From the NCBI RefSeq assembly GCF_003576645.1, contig NC_044920.1, forward strand, positions 25,506,947 through 25,570,946: DNA of 64,000 nt. Reading direction: 5' to 3'. The notes beneath the pieces were generated by a model. That model searched no databases. It saw only the letters and a list, made by a program, of their open reading frames with translations, and was not told the origin of the DNA. This DNA comes from Ipomoea triloba. Taxonomy: Eukaryota > Streptophyta > Magnoliopsida > Solanales > Convolvulaceae. Shown here piece after piece: positions 52,495-63,563 of the stretch. The stretch's first letter is position 1; each line of letters starts with the position of its first letter. The position numbers and the translations under genes were made by a program.

Positions 52495-53578
52495 GGCAAA
52501 AGGGTCAAATAGACCCATGTACTAACACTGATTGTTCATCCAGCACCATGAACTAAAATATGGTCCATCTAAGTCATTATACTCCTAATTATTTTTCATT
52601 TAGCATTTTTAGCACATTTCTAACAAGTAACCCATCTAATTTGTTGACATGGAAAAATAAAATAATAAAAAATGATGACATGTTATTTATATGAATGTTT
52701 TGGATGATTTTACCCTATTTCATTAATGAAGAAAATGATTTCTTGCAATGAAATAGGGTAGAAATCAAAGTTATTATATAATGTTTTAATTACAGTGTAC
52801 TGCACGACTGTGTATGTATAATGGGATATTCAAAGTTGTTCGGCAATGAAATTACATGAAAATCGATATGCTAAAATTAAATATAATAACTTAAGATATT
52901 ATATTGGGTTAATTTTATAATTTTTAAAAAATTAATTTAATTTTTATATATCAATTTTCATGGAATCTCATTGTCGAACGACACTGAATACCCCGCTATA
53001 CATATACAGTACACTCCGCTATACATACACAGTACACTGTAGTTGAAACTTTATATAGCAACTTTGATTTCTGCCCTATCTCTTTCCAAGAAATCATCCA
53101 AAAATACAATATCTTAAGTTATTCAATTATCCAAAAATATTAATTTATTTTTAAAATAAAATTTACCCAATACAATATATCTTAAGTTATTATAAAAATT
53201 AATTTAATTTTCATATATCGATTTCCATGAAATCTCATTGTTGAACGATAGTGAATACCGCGCTATACATACACTCATGTAGTTAAAACTTTATATAACA
53301 AATTTGATTTCTACCCTATTTCATTGCAAGAATTTTTTTTTTTCATTAATGAAATATGGTAGAAATCATCCAAAACATCCATATAAATAACATGTCATCA
53401 TTTTTTCTAATTTTATTTTTCCATGTCATCAAATTAGATGGGTTACTTGTTAGAAATAGGCTAAAAATGCTAGATGAAAAATAATTAAGAGTATAATGAC
53501 CTAGATGGACCATATTTTAGTTCATGGTGCTAGATGAACAATCAATGATAGTACATGGACCTATTTCATCCTTTTGCC
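52495..53578. mobile_element. 1084-bp foldback element, Mutator-like, next to the formin gene
   Basis: The left end GGCAAAAGGGTCAAATAGAC is matched in inverse orientation at 53578 (GGCAAAAGGATGAAATAGGT), with arms of about 250 bp that remain well over 85% alike by eye. Perfect 9-bp direct repeats TTTAATTTT flank it at 52486-52494 and 53579-53587, the classic Mutator target duplication size. The interior contains further inverted and direct repeats but no coding frame. Its right end lies 222 bp before the formin start codon. Confidence 0.88.
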
Positions 53579-53800
53579 TTTAATTTTTGGTAATAACATT
53601 TTTGTTTTTAGTTATTAATTTTATTTTGTTTCAGTTTTAATTTTTAATTATGACAAATATATTAGATTCAATCTAAATAGAAATGGAATACAAAGGCGGC
53701 TTAATGGTGAAGTCATTTAGATCTTAGAGAAGCTTCTTTTTGCTGTCTTCTTTCTTTCTCCCTCTACCTGGGCAAGCATTTTCTGGAACAAAAGCCATAG

Positions 53801-56800
53801 ATGAATTTTAGAGGTGGAAACAACAACACAATGAGACCTCATCATCTTCGCATCAACTTGTTTCTTCTTGTTGTGTCGTCGTTGGTTGTCGTGGACTCCA
53901 CCGGAGCTCAGACTTCCATCAGAAGAAGATTTTTGCATCAGCCGCTGCTTCCGGCGGCGCCGCCGCAAGGCTCCGACTTTTTTCCGCCGGAAAGTCCCGC
54001 ATTATCCACCCCGGACCCGCCGTTCTTCCCGGAAAAGCCTAATCAGAGCCCACAGCAGCCGTCGGCGTCGGTTCAGCCAAACCGTTCATCGGTGTCGTCG
54101 AACCCGGTTCTGCCGCAGCAATCCCGGCCGGTCAAGAAAGTGGCCATTGCGATCTCGGTCGGGATTGTCACGCTGGGAATGTTTTCCGCGTTGGCGTTTT
54201 ACATCTTCAAGCACCGCCGGAAACACCCAGAGGACACCCAGAAGCTGGTGGGTGGGGTTGGCAGTTCCCGGAGAATCGCCGAGGAATCAAGAATGCTGCC
54301 GCCGGCGACTTTTCTGTACATTGGGACGGTGGAGCCGCGAGCTCCGGTGAGTGAGAACAACTGGGCGAACGGGTCGCCTTACCGGAAGTTAAACTCCGGG
54401 AAAAGATCCGATCGGTATCGGCCGAGCCCGGAGCTTCAGCCACTCCCGCCGTTGAGCAAACCGCAGCCGCCTCCCATAAATTCCCCGCCGGCGATGACGT
54501 CATCCGACGAAGAGAGCCAGGACACTGCGTTCTACACGCTGCAAGGCTCATCTATCAGCAATGAAGAAGGCTTCTATACTCCCATTTCCCACAACACTAA
54601 ATCAGAGACTCGTGTAAGGAGAACTTCTCCAAGATCACGCCTTTCCGCTTCATCGCCGGATGTCCGGCCGGCAATCATACCGCCGATTAAGAAACCGCCG
54701 GATCCTCCACGGCCGTTGCAGCCGCTTCCACAGGAGCCGCCGGTGCGCAATGACAGACCGGCAATACCTTTCATTTTCGTCCCGAAAACGGCGAAATTCT
54801 CATCGCCACCTCCTCCGCCTCCGCCTCCACCGCCGCCGCCGCCACCAATATCGCTGCCACGGAAATTGGGAGGTTCCCAGACAAATAATCTCCCGCCAAT
54901 GGCTAGCCATCAAACGGAAAAGCAGGATTCAAGAACTCCCAGTCCCAAAAGCTGCTGTGGGCAGACAGACAGAAGTACAGCCTCGTCGGAAAGATGTGAT
55001 TCCGATGAAATGGATGGATCAAAACCCAAGCTGAAACCATTGCACTGGGACAAAGTACAAGCACCATCTGATCGAGCCACGGTCTGGGACAAGCTAAAAC
55101 CAAGCTCCTTCCAGTAAGTAGCCATGGTAAAAATTTTCTTTTAACTCCTGTCTCTTGCATGGAAGCTCAATTGGTTCGTGGACGATAAGTTGTAGGCAAA
55201 GACATAAACTTAAGTCTTTTGACAGTTATAATTTGAGAGTTTCATCTTCTCGTGAGTAACTCTTATAAGCACTAGATATTGGTTGTTCTGTTAAGCATAT
55301 ATATAATGTATAAACATAATTTTGCAATTCAACTATCTGCTTCATTTTTTAGTTGAGATAGAACACATATTTCAATTTGGTATTAGAGTTGTCTACGTGT
55401 TGCTTAAAGCCCATAAAAAACAATATGCACGCACACGTGAGAGGTCGTGTTGAGCATATAATATACAAACATAAATGTGTAACCTAACCATTAGTTTAGC
55501 CTTTTAGTTGAGACACGGAGCACATACTTCAATTCTTTTCATTTAGTAAGTCGGGTGTGAGGTTCTTTGGCAAGGATTTCACCTTTGTGAACAAAAAATT
55601 TCTTTAGGGTGAACTGATATGACCTAAACTTACCTAACCAAGCTTTGTATCTGCAGAGTGAATGAGGATATGATGGAATCACTGTTTGGATGCAATTCTG
55701 CAAATTCAGCTCCCAAAGAAGTGACCAGGAAATCAGCACTGCCTCCAGTTGAGCAGGATCATAGAATACTGGACCCAAAGAAGTCACAAAACATAGCTAT
55801 ACTGTTAAGAGCTCAAAATGTAACAAAAGAAGAGGTTTCTGAAGCACTTCTAGATGGTTTGTATATCTCTCCAAATCCCACATTGAAAAATTAGAGAAAA
55901 ACATATGAGATTACTGAATTCAATCTTTTAGCGTGGTTTGACAAAAGTCCAAATTTCAAATTTGGCCCATTAGATAGCAAGTCCTCCTGTATTTCTTCCA
56001 CACCATAATTTTCGTACATACTGCACTGGTATCCGCACCCACAACGTGAGACTAATATTGCACTCGGGTTGCAGGAAATCCAGAAGGGTTGGGTCCTGAG
56101 CTTCTGGAGACTTTGGTGAAGATGGCTCCAACAAAGGAGGAAGAAATAAAGCTCAGAGCCTACAAAAATGACACCTCAAAGTTAGGATCTGCAGAGAGGT
56201 TTCTGAAAGCAGTTCTTGATGTACCATTTGCCTTTAAAAGAGTGGAAGCAATGTTGTACCAAGCTAATTTTGATTCAGAAGTGAACTACTTGAGGAATTC
56301 CTTCCAAACCCTTGAGGTAATAACAATAACTATTCTATGAATCTATTCCAATTGACATTTTCAGTGACAGCCATCTATAGTCATTGGCTTCCATTATTGT
56401 TTTCATCAGGACGCGAGCAAAGAATTGAAGAACAGCCGATTGTTCCTCAAACTCTTGGAAGCGGTACTAAGGACAGGAAACCGGATGAATGTTGGCACGA
56501 GCCGGGGTGATGCCAAGGCATTCAAACTAGAGACTCTCTTGAAATTGGTGGACATAAAAGGAACAGATGGAAAGACAACTTTGCTCCATTTTGTGGTCCA
56601 AGAGATCATTAGGTCAGAAGGGACGGGCTCCGGTCCTATCAACGAAAACCCACTGAACAGAACAAATACGAGACTCAAAGAGGACGATCTCAAGAGGAAA
56701 GAGCTGCAGGTCGTAGCAGGCTTAAGCCGGGAGCTTGGCAACGTGAAAAAAGCAGCAGGGATGGACTCGGATGTCCTACACAGTTACGTGTCTAGGCTCG

Positions 56801-57174
56801 AAACAGGACTAGAAAATGTTAGGTTGGTTTTGCAGCTTGAGAAACAAGGCATGGAGGGCAAATTCTTTGACTCAATCAAACTGTTCCTTAAAGAAGCAGA
56901 GGAACAAATGTTTAGGATCAAAGGTGAGGAGAAAAAGGCCTTATCCTTGGTGAAAGAAGTGACAGAATATTTCCATGGCAATGCTGCAAATGAGGAACCC
57001 CACCCTCTCAGAATCTTCATAATTGTAAGGGATTTCTTATCCATTCTGGATAATGTGTGCAAAGATGTTGGGAGAATGCATGACAGAACAGTGATTGGTT
57101 CTGCAAGACCATTTAGAACCCCAACAGCTACATCACTCCCAGTTTTCAGCAAATATAATTTTCAACATAATTGA
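53801..57174 (+). CDS. class I formin-like protein (4 exons, 839 aa)
   Basis: Exons are 53801-55113, 55657-55856, 56075-56316 and 56410-57174; every junction is GT-AG and in phase (1313+200+242+765 nt). Domain order: a signal peptide around residues 17-37 ([13 protein letters not shown] core), a Pro/Ser-rich extracellular part, a membrane span at about 114-135 followed by KHRRKH, an FH1 region rich in Pro with 14 consecutive prolines (336-349), then FH2 from about 407. FH2 landmarks are LKPLHWDKV, the W at 429 in [45 protein letters not shown], and VTEYFHGN near the end. Family role: plant class I formins nucleate and elongate actin filaments from the plasma membrane or cell-wall interface. 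Met11 (53831) is an alternative start that would place the hydrophobic core more typically for a signal peptide. The exact paralogue is not assignable by eye. Confidence 0.95.
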
Positions 57175-58069
57175 AGCTCGGGCGAGTATTTTGATGAAAC
57201 CACATGAACATGGATGATTGATGACAGCAATTTCTGCAGGAGCAGGATGGCAAAGTCAAGAATTTTCGGGTAAAATTTCGTGCTATTGAACAAGTTAACA
57301 AGTCCCATGCTTTGAATCAGCCTGCACCAGCACGAACACGAAATAACATGTTGGAAATTGTAAAGATTTGGGAGTCCAGAGAGATCAAACATCATAGGAA
57401 AACAAGAACAAGATGCAGCATCCTTGGATTCCATCGGGCAACACGAGATAAATGTTGAACATATTTAAACACAGACATGCACAATGAACAAATCCCAGTA
57501 AGAGACTTTGTTTTCTTTTTCTCAATACAATCAGACCTAGGTAGAACAATCTATTTCACTTGTACACATAGTAGAAACAAAAAAAAATGGCACAATACTA
57601 GGCATCATAAGACTATAACATTAATTTGTTTTTGCAAGATTAAGAAATTCTTTCTTCTCCTTATATTTACTTATGAACTCATGATAACAGCTAGTTGAGA
57701 AAGATATTCATTTTCACTTTTATAATGATCTTAAAACTGTTCAGTGGTTTAAAGAGAGAATGACAAGGGAATAAATTGCATTAAAGAAAGTAAAGCATCC
57801 ATTTTTTTTTCCTGTTTTATGGTAATAAAGTAAGCTCATTAAATCTTTAAGATACAGGAAAGAAGGAAATTAAAACCAAGAAATCTACGACTGCCAGATG
57901 ACTGTTAAAATGCCTCAGCGAGAATGTGTACCTTCACAGTGTGAGTTGAAATTGAAGAAACAAAATTCATGATATAATAATGGCCAGAATAACTCCATAA
58001 AAGAAGAAATCAAGAGTAGATAAACTTACCAGTCAAAAGGACAAAAATTAAAGAGAGAGAGGGGGAAGT
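57175..58069 (+). other. 3' flank of the formin gene
   Basis: Likely 3' untranslated sequence, with AATAAATTGCATTAAAG near 57771 and GTAATAAAG near 57822 as polyadenylation candidates. No coding exon is present. Confidence 0.45.
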
Positions 58070-58485
58070 GTTTACAAACCATCTATTTTTTGTCTTAAAT
58101 TTATAGGTGTTAGTCTACTTTTAGTTTTTTTTTTTTCAAAACATCCACTTTTGGTCATAATATTATTGTGGCATGATTTTTTTTATCCTTTATCAACAAA
58201 ATAGTTTAAATTTCCTTAAATACAAGGATATTTCAATATTCAATTATGAATTTATTTTTTTAAAAAAAAATAAATATAAAAGATATAGTGGTTCAACCTA
58301 CTTTTTATTTAAAAAAAATTCAAAATATCCTTATATTTAACTATTTTAATGATTTTGTTGACGAATGACAAAAAATTGTCATGCCACAATAATACTAAGA
58401 CCAAATGAAAATGTTCAATAAAAAAGAACTAAAAGTGGACTAGCACATAAATCTAGGATCAAAAATATAATGAATTAACTCCATC
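58070..58485. mobile_element. inverted-repeat element of about 410 bp
   Basis: CTTTTAGTTTTTTTTTTTTC and TATTATTGTGGCATGATTTT on the left pair with AATTGTCATGCCACAATAAT and AACTAAAAGTGGACTAGCAC on the right, in inverse order. CCATCTATTT occurs at both flanks (near 58079 and 58481), a possible target duplication. Confidence 0.6.
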
Positions 58486-58577
58486 TATTTATGTGTGAAT
58501 CCTATATCTAATACTCCGTATATAATTATTATTGAAAATTCTAAAGTGTCGATAGGCATGCAATCATTAATTATACA

Positions 58578-58806
58578 TGAACCATGGTATACACTGCTGG
58601 CACACTGCAAGATAGACCACTAACATACATTTCCATTTTTTGTATATTGAATGTCAGTTTTTTAAGATTCATATTTAATATATTTTACGTTCATATTTAT
58701 ATACTATCTAATTTAGTACGTTCAAAATGTACATTCAATATACTAAAATTGAATATTTATCAATGGTCTACCTTCCGCTATAGCCTATAGACCATGATCC
58801 ACAATA
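58578..58806. mobile_element. diverged member of the TGGACCATGGTCCA-type MITE family
   Basis: TGAACCATGGTATACACTGC on the left and TAGACCATGATCCACAATAT on the right are inverted relatives. The interior has the same TGTACATTCAATATACTAAA-type units as the other copies. It lies just upstream of the RNase H relic. Confidence 0.55.
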
Positions 58807-58853
58807 TTTTTTTAAAATCGAGAAAGGAGGGGGGACCCTAGGGGAGGCAACAA

Positions 58854-59141
58854 TTATATTTCCTCCTCTACTCTTCTGGCACTCGTGACGTGCACCATAT
58901 CATCAAGGTAAGCTTCTTCACTCACATGAGGGCAAACCTCAAGCACCCTTTCTTTGTCATTTTGGTGGGCTCCGAAGGACGCAAGGGAGTCGGCCAGCTT
59001 GTTCTGCTCTTGGAGAACCACCCTTAACGCTATTCTCCAGTCTCTACCGATCCACCATCTTGCATTCTCGACACATTGCCTCAAGGGGCCACGCCCAAGA
59101 GTACCTTCTTGGATCCAGTGGACAATATTATATATAGACAT
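58854..59141 (-). pseudogene. LINE-type RNase H C-terminal relic
   Basis: A 95-codon open frame contains WIGRDWRIALRVVLQEQNKL directly followed by ADSLASFGA. This fits the end of the RNase H domain in plant non-LTR retrotransposons and related genomic copies (pattern W-x-V/I-x-x-x-x-V-x-R/Q-E-x-N-x-x-A-D-x-L-A). The catalytic acidic residues of the front half and any upstream reverse transcriptase are missing: the frame starts close to a transposon boundary on one side and ends in a CT/GGA-rich tract on the other. It is therefore a truncated relic, not a working gene. Confidence 0.6.
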
Positions 59142-59182
59142 AGATGGTTTGTTGCAAATAGTTAATTATATTGTAACATAAT

Positions 59183-59911
59183 GAGTTAATACCCAATATA
59201 GTCATCGACTATAGTGGTTTTACTCAATTTAGTCCTAAGTGACTTTTTGTACTCTATTTAGTCCTCGACTTTAATGATTTTACCCACTTTAGTCCTCTGT
59301 TAAGAATTCTGTTTGTTGGGTGTTAATAACAAGGTTAACATGGTAATTTCATTTCTATTTTATTTTTTTTATCAAATTAATTATTAATTATATGTTCTAT
59401 ATATATTTACACAATTGCATACTAAAGACAAAGTAAATTATAATACTTTGGGAAAAAAAAAGAAAAAACAGTTAGCAAATAATGAGCAATTAGTTAACTT
59501 TGGCATATTGAAATTCTGATCACTTTTCAAATGAATTCAAATAGAAGCATTTTTAGTTATTTTCAAATGAATCCAAACACAAAGCAATTAGCAAATAATT
59601 AGCAAATAGCATTAACAGTAATGAATTCAAACTCAATCAATTAGCATTCTGTTCCTGTAGTATCAATACATTAGAGATACTAAGATAGAGATAAATTAGG
59701 ACATATAATTAATAATTAATTTGATAAAAAACAAAATAGAAATGAAATTACCATGTTAACCTTGTTATTAACACCCAACAAACAGAATTCTTAACAGAGG
59801 ACTAAAGTGAGTAAAACCATTAAAGTCGAGGACTAAATAGAGTACAAAAAGTCACTTAGGACTAAACTGAATAAAACCACTATAGTCGAGGACTATATTG
59901 GGTATTAACTC
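59183..59911. mobile_element. 729-bp non-autonomous TIR element, Mutator-like foldback
   Basis: The left end GAGTTAATACCCAATATAGT is mirrored by the right end ACTATATTGGGTATTAACTC. The inverted arms continue for roughly 200 bp each (to about 59395 and from about 59700). The element is flanked by perfect direct repeats GTAACATAAT at 59173-59182 and 59912-59921. A 9-10 bp target duplication and very long arms point to a Mutator-like MITE. No transposase reading frame is present in the roughly 300-bp spacer. Confidence 0.85.
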
Positions 59912-59921
59912 GTAACATAAT

Positions 59922-60288
59922 ATATATTTTAATTAAAACATGATAGTTTTAAACCTTTAACCATTTAAATTTTAAAGTAATAGAAGTAGTATTGAAAAAG
60001 ATAACAGAAATTGTAATGACAAAGGTATTTTTATCCAAAAAAGGTATAATATAACCTTTATAACATGGCATACAAAAAGGTAATGGATAAAATTTACAAA
60101 GGATTAGGACGATGATGCGGGCTAGAATAGAGGGTAGGCATATTCATGAAGAGAACGCCACACAACATCATAAAAATAAAAAATAAAATAAAAAAACACC
60201 ATCAATTACATTAATCTTGAAGGTGTAGGTGGGTTACAAATATGATGACAGGTGTAGTGTACAAAGAAGAAGACTCAAATCTTAGGTT
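59922..60288 (-). other. 3' flank of the BTB/TAZ gene
   Basis: AT-rich DNA downstream of the minus-strand stop codon. It lies between the gene and the 729-bp transposon and probably includes the 3' untranslated region. Confidence 0.5.
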
Positions 60289-63123
60289 TCATGTTGCTTC
60301 AACTGAGAAAAATGGAGCTCCTGAGATGCTCTTAGACCTCACAATCTTTCTCACTAGTATTCTCCACTTCATCTCGTCCTTCTTGTTCTGCATTCTCCTC
60401 TTCTCCTTAAAATTCCTGAAATAAATGTACATAACAATTCATACGCAGCAATTAGCAAGATGAATCATATGAGATATGCTTAGATAATCATAAAATGTGT
60501 CTAATATATGTGTAGTGGAGACATCAGAATTTAACGTTAAGGGCTAAAATAATTTTAATTGAAATTTTTATTATTATTGAAGAAAATATATAAGTATAAA
60601 TATAACAATATTTATGCCTATGCTTGAGATTTTACTTATTTGATTTTGAATGTGTTCAATTAATTGTAATTATTTTGGACTTGACTAATTGTGCTGTTAG
60701 AATTACTTTTCATAAGAAAGATTTCATATTCGAGTCTCATCCTAATCAATTTTTTTTGAGAGAACAAAAGCTATATACTTACACATGTTTGCGAGGAGGG
60801 AGGTTGGGGATTAGACCCCGCCCGCCACCCCGAGCTCCGCCACTACTGTGAGGTGTAACATTTTCGTTAAAGGCACATTATGGTGCAAGTTAATATAAGC
60901 TAATAATGGTCATCATGTTATGATTTGTAATAGAAAGTATCGATATTCATTATAATGACTATATTGATAACATATAGACTATTTAAGAGCCCGTCCTCTC
61001 CTTGTTAGTGTGATGCAAAAATTATTACACCATCTATTTGCCTATTTTGCGAGGATCAAGAGAGACGAAACTTCTCTACTACAATAGGTTAGTTTGAAGT
61101 GTTTTAACATGTACTCCTATTAGACATGTGCTATTTCAGTCTACCATTTGGTATTAGAGCCAGTTTGAGTAATTAAGAGGAGGGAAAGAGCTATACCTGC
61201 ACAGAGGAACCTTACAATTGTCAGAATCAGCGCAAAGGCGAGAGTGGAGCTCGAAGACTTGCCACATCCGCTTGCAGCGCTTGCAGCCGCCGAGGACTCT
61301 CATTTTACAGGCGGCGAAGTGGCGGATGAGCGCTTCCAGCCCCTTACACGCCGCATACTTGCACGTTTCCTGATCCTCCTTCAAGCTCTTATCATGCGGA
61401 CCAATCGTCCGACACCCTTCTTTATATATGTGCACCAGAGCCTCCATCGCCTCGTACAATTCTAGGTAGTTACTCCTCTCGCTCATCTTCCTCGCCTTCT
61501 CCTGCTGCCTCTGCAATATAATAACCGCAAATTAAAGCTCACCAACTACCTACTTTCAGGAAAAAAAAACATAAATGTAATGAAAGTTTTCGTATACTTA
61601 CAAAGTTTTCGTCGATTACGGAGTCGAGGAGATGTTTTTCGAGGATGGGGTGGCTATACCTCATGGCTATCCAGCCTTCGGTGAAGGAAACAGACTTGAT
61701 GTTCCTGAGGATGAAACGGTGGCTCATAAGGCTGAGGCGGGGGGCGTCACACAATAGCGCTAGCTGAAACACGTCGACTACGTTATCCACCGTCATCATT
61801 CCGTCCTCTAGCAGCCATTCGCACTCACGCTTTAGATGAGGAATCGCGTACGAATGCGACAACGCCAGTAAACTAAGGATGTGTTCTCTAAGTTTCTCTT
61901 CATCGTAGCTGGATCGGAAACCACAATAAACATCATTCACTAATTCCACTTAACATTAATGATGTCTAGATCCAAGCATATGATATAGGATGAGTTTTTA
62001 TCACTTTTAGTCTCACGAGTTTGATGATATTCTCATTATTAGTATACTAAAATTGGAATGGTATTTACACTACTTTTTTTTTCTCTCTTTTGGTCCTCTT
62101 GATGAGGAATCCAATGAAATTCCGGCCATTAGATTTGACCACATGATCTACTTGTGAATAATTAAAGTGTATGGATAAAAATCAAACTTTCTATCAAAGT
62201 ATGTCATGTGAATAAACAAGCATATCTGTCTCGTTCGGTAAAATTTCACCAAATACAAGACCAAAATTGAGGTAAAAAAAATAAAAGTCAACCACCTATA
62301 ATAGCAATTTTCATAATTATGTATTAATAGGGATATCCCACAAACCAAAAGGGACAATAACTCAATATAAAATTAAGATAGCATGAGTTTAGCTCACTAG
62401 TTCAATATGTAATATTTAGAGATTATATTTAAATTGAGCATATCCCTCAGTGAGTTATCGTGATGTAGGTTAGGGATCTAACCTTTTAGATGAAGAAGAA
62501 TTCATGGAAATTAGTATGCAATCGTTGTTATGTTAGGTATAAAATGACATATTATATGACTAATAACTAATTAAATTAGATTGAAGTTAAAGTCCAAATA
62601 TTATGGAAATTATTTGTGGATTATTAAACTTGAAAAGAAAAAAAACACTAATAAAATCATACCGGGAAGAATACAAGAAGCGAACAAAAACGGAGACAGC
62701 CTCGGCCGGAACTCCATGGATGGAGATTGCAATCCGATCGCCACGGCGGCGTCTCGGTTTTCTCAACATGGCTTTCATTATCGGCGAAGAAACACCCTGT
62801 ATTGCATCATATCATCAGTAAACTAAAGGAACATCATCAGTACAAGGATCTCTGCACCGGACAAATCGAATAAACAAACGACTTACGAGAACACTAGCGT
62901 GTGCATAGACAACGCCGCCGTCATCCGTGCTAATTGCCACATCGGCTCGATATCCTTCATCAAAAAGATGATCCATCCGGTGGTTCGACGCGGCGTAGGG
63001 GCGCCACTGTTTCCTCGTTGCTCTGCTCCGACGATGATGAATGCTTTCAGCGTACGGATGAGGCAGGGGAGGCGGAATCGGCAAAAATTCCGCATAATCA
63101 TTCGAATCCGAAAGCTTACCCAT
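60289..63123 (-). CDS. BT4: BTB/POZ and TAZ domain-containing protein, BT4-like (5 exons, 372 aa)
   Basis: Reading the minus strand, exons are 63123-62887, 62796-62663, 61908-61602, 61510-61197 and 60415-60289; all have GT-AG ends and consistent phases (237+134+307+314+127 nt). The short last exon gives NFKEKRRMQ...[13 protein letters not shown] and a stop, matching the basic calmodulin-binding tail of BT proteins. Domains: Pro-rich N-terminus, a BTB domain at about 58-170 ([30 protein letters not shown]), a BACK-like linker ([21 protein letters not shown]), and a TAZ zinc finger at about 250-335 with candidate ligands H290, C294, C302, C305, H315, C319, C325 and C330. Known family role: plant-specific BT scaffolds linked to CUL3, bromodomain proteins, calmodulin, nitrate and hormone responses, and gametophyte development. 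The paralogue number (BT4) is a judgement from total length and C-terminus; family membership is secure. Confidence 0.94.
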
Positions 63124-63556
63124 CTTTCCGATCCTTGAATTTCTACAAATTAAATTAAATCAAACACAGAAGGAATAAATTAAATCCAACATTAAATACG
63201 GTTTAAACAGACGACATTACCTTAATCTACTGATCAAAGTTTCTGAGGAATAATACTGGACAAGGGAAGATCAAAAAGCTTCATACAAATGATTACCAAA
63301 AAAAAAATAATGATCTCTTCTCTCTGCAAACTAATCAGATGTTTCTACAAACATTAAGGTATTCGTACACGACCTTCAAAACTACCTCAAAAACAACCAA
63401 TCTTTGAAGAAAAAAAAGCCTCCAGACGGATCAGACCCCCTCTCTCTCAGCATTAACACACCAGAAACAATGCGCCCTCTATTTCGATCTCTTGTAACAA
63501 CTCGGGAGAGAGAGGGCTCGCTGAGAGAGAGAATGAGAAACGCACCAATGATTGAG

Positions 63557-63563
63557 TTATATA
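63557..63563 (-). promoter_or_regulatory. candidate TATA box of the BTB/TAZ gene
   Basis: TATATAA reads on the minus strand in the context GTATATAAC. It implies a transcription start near 63530 and a leader of about 400 nt. That leader is rich in CT/GA tracts (63485-63540 and 63430-63450) and carries several upstream ATGs. A possible 5' leader intron (donor near 63222, acceptor near 63144) is visible but unproven. Confidence 0.5.

Noticed and set aside
53868..54350. 160-codon plus-strand frame inside formin exon 1
   Set aside because: Out-of-frame shadow of the Pro/Ser-rich formin exon, with an Arg-rich translation without family features.
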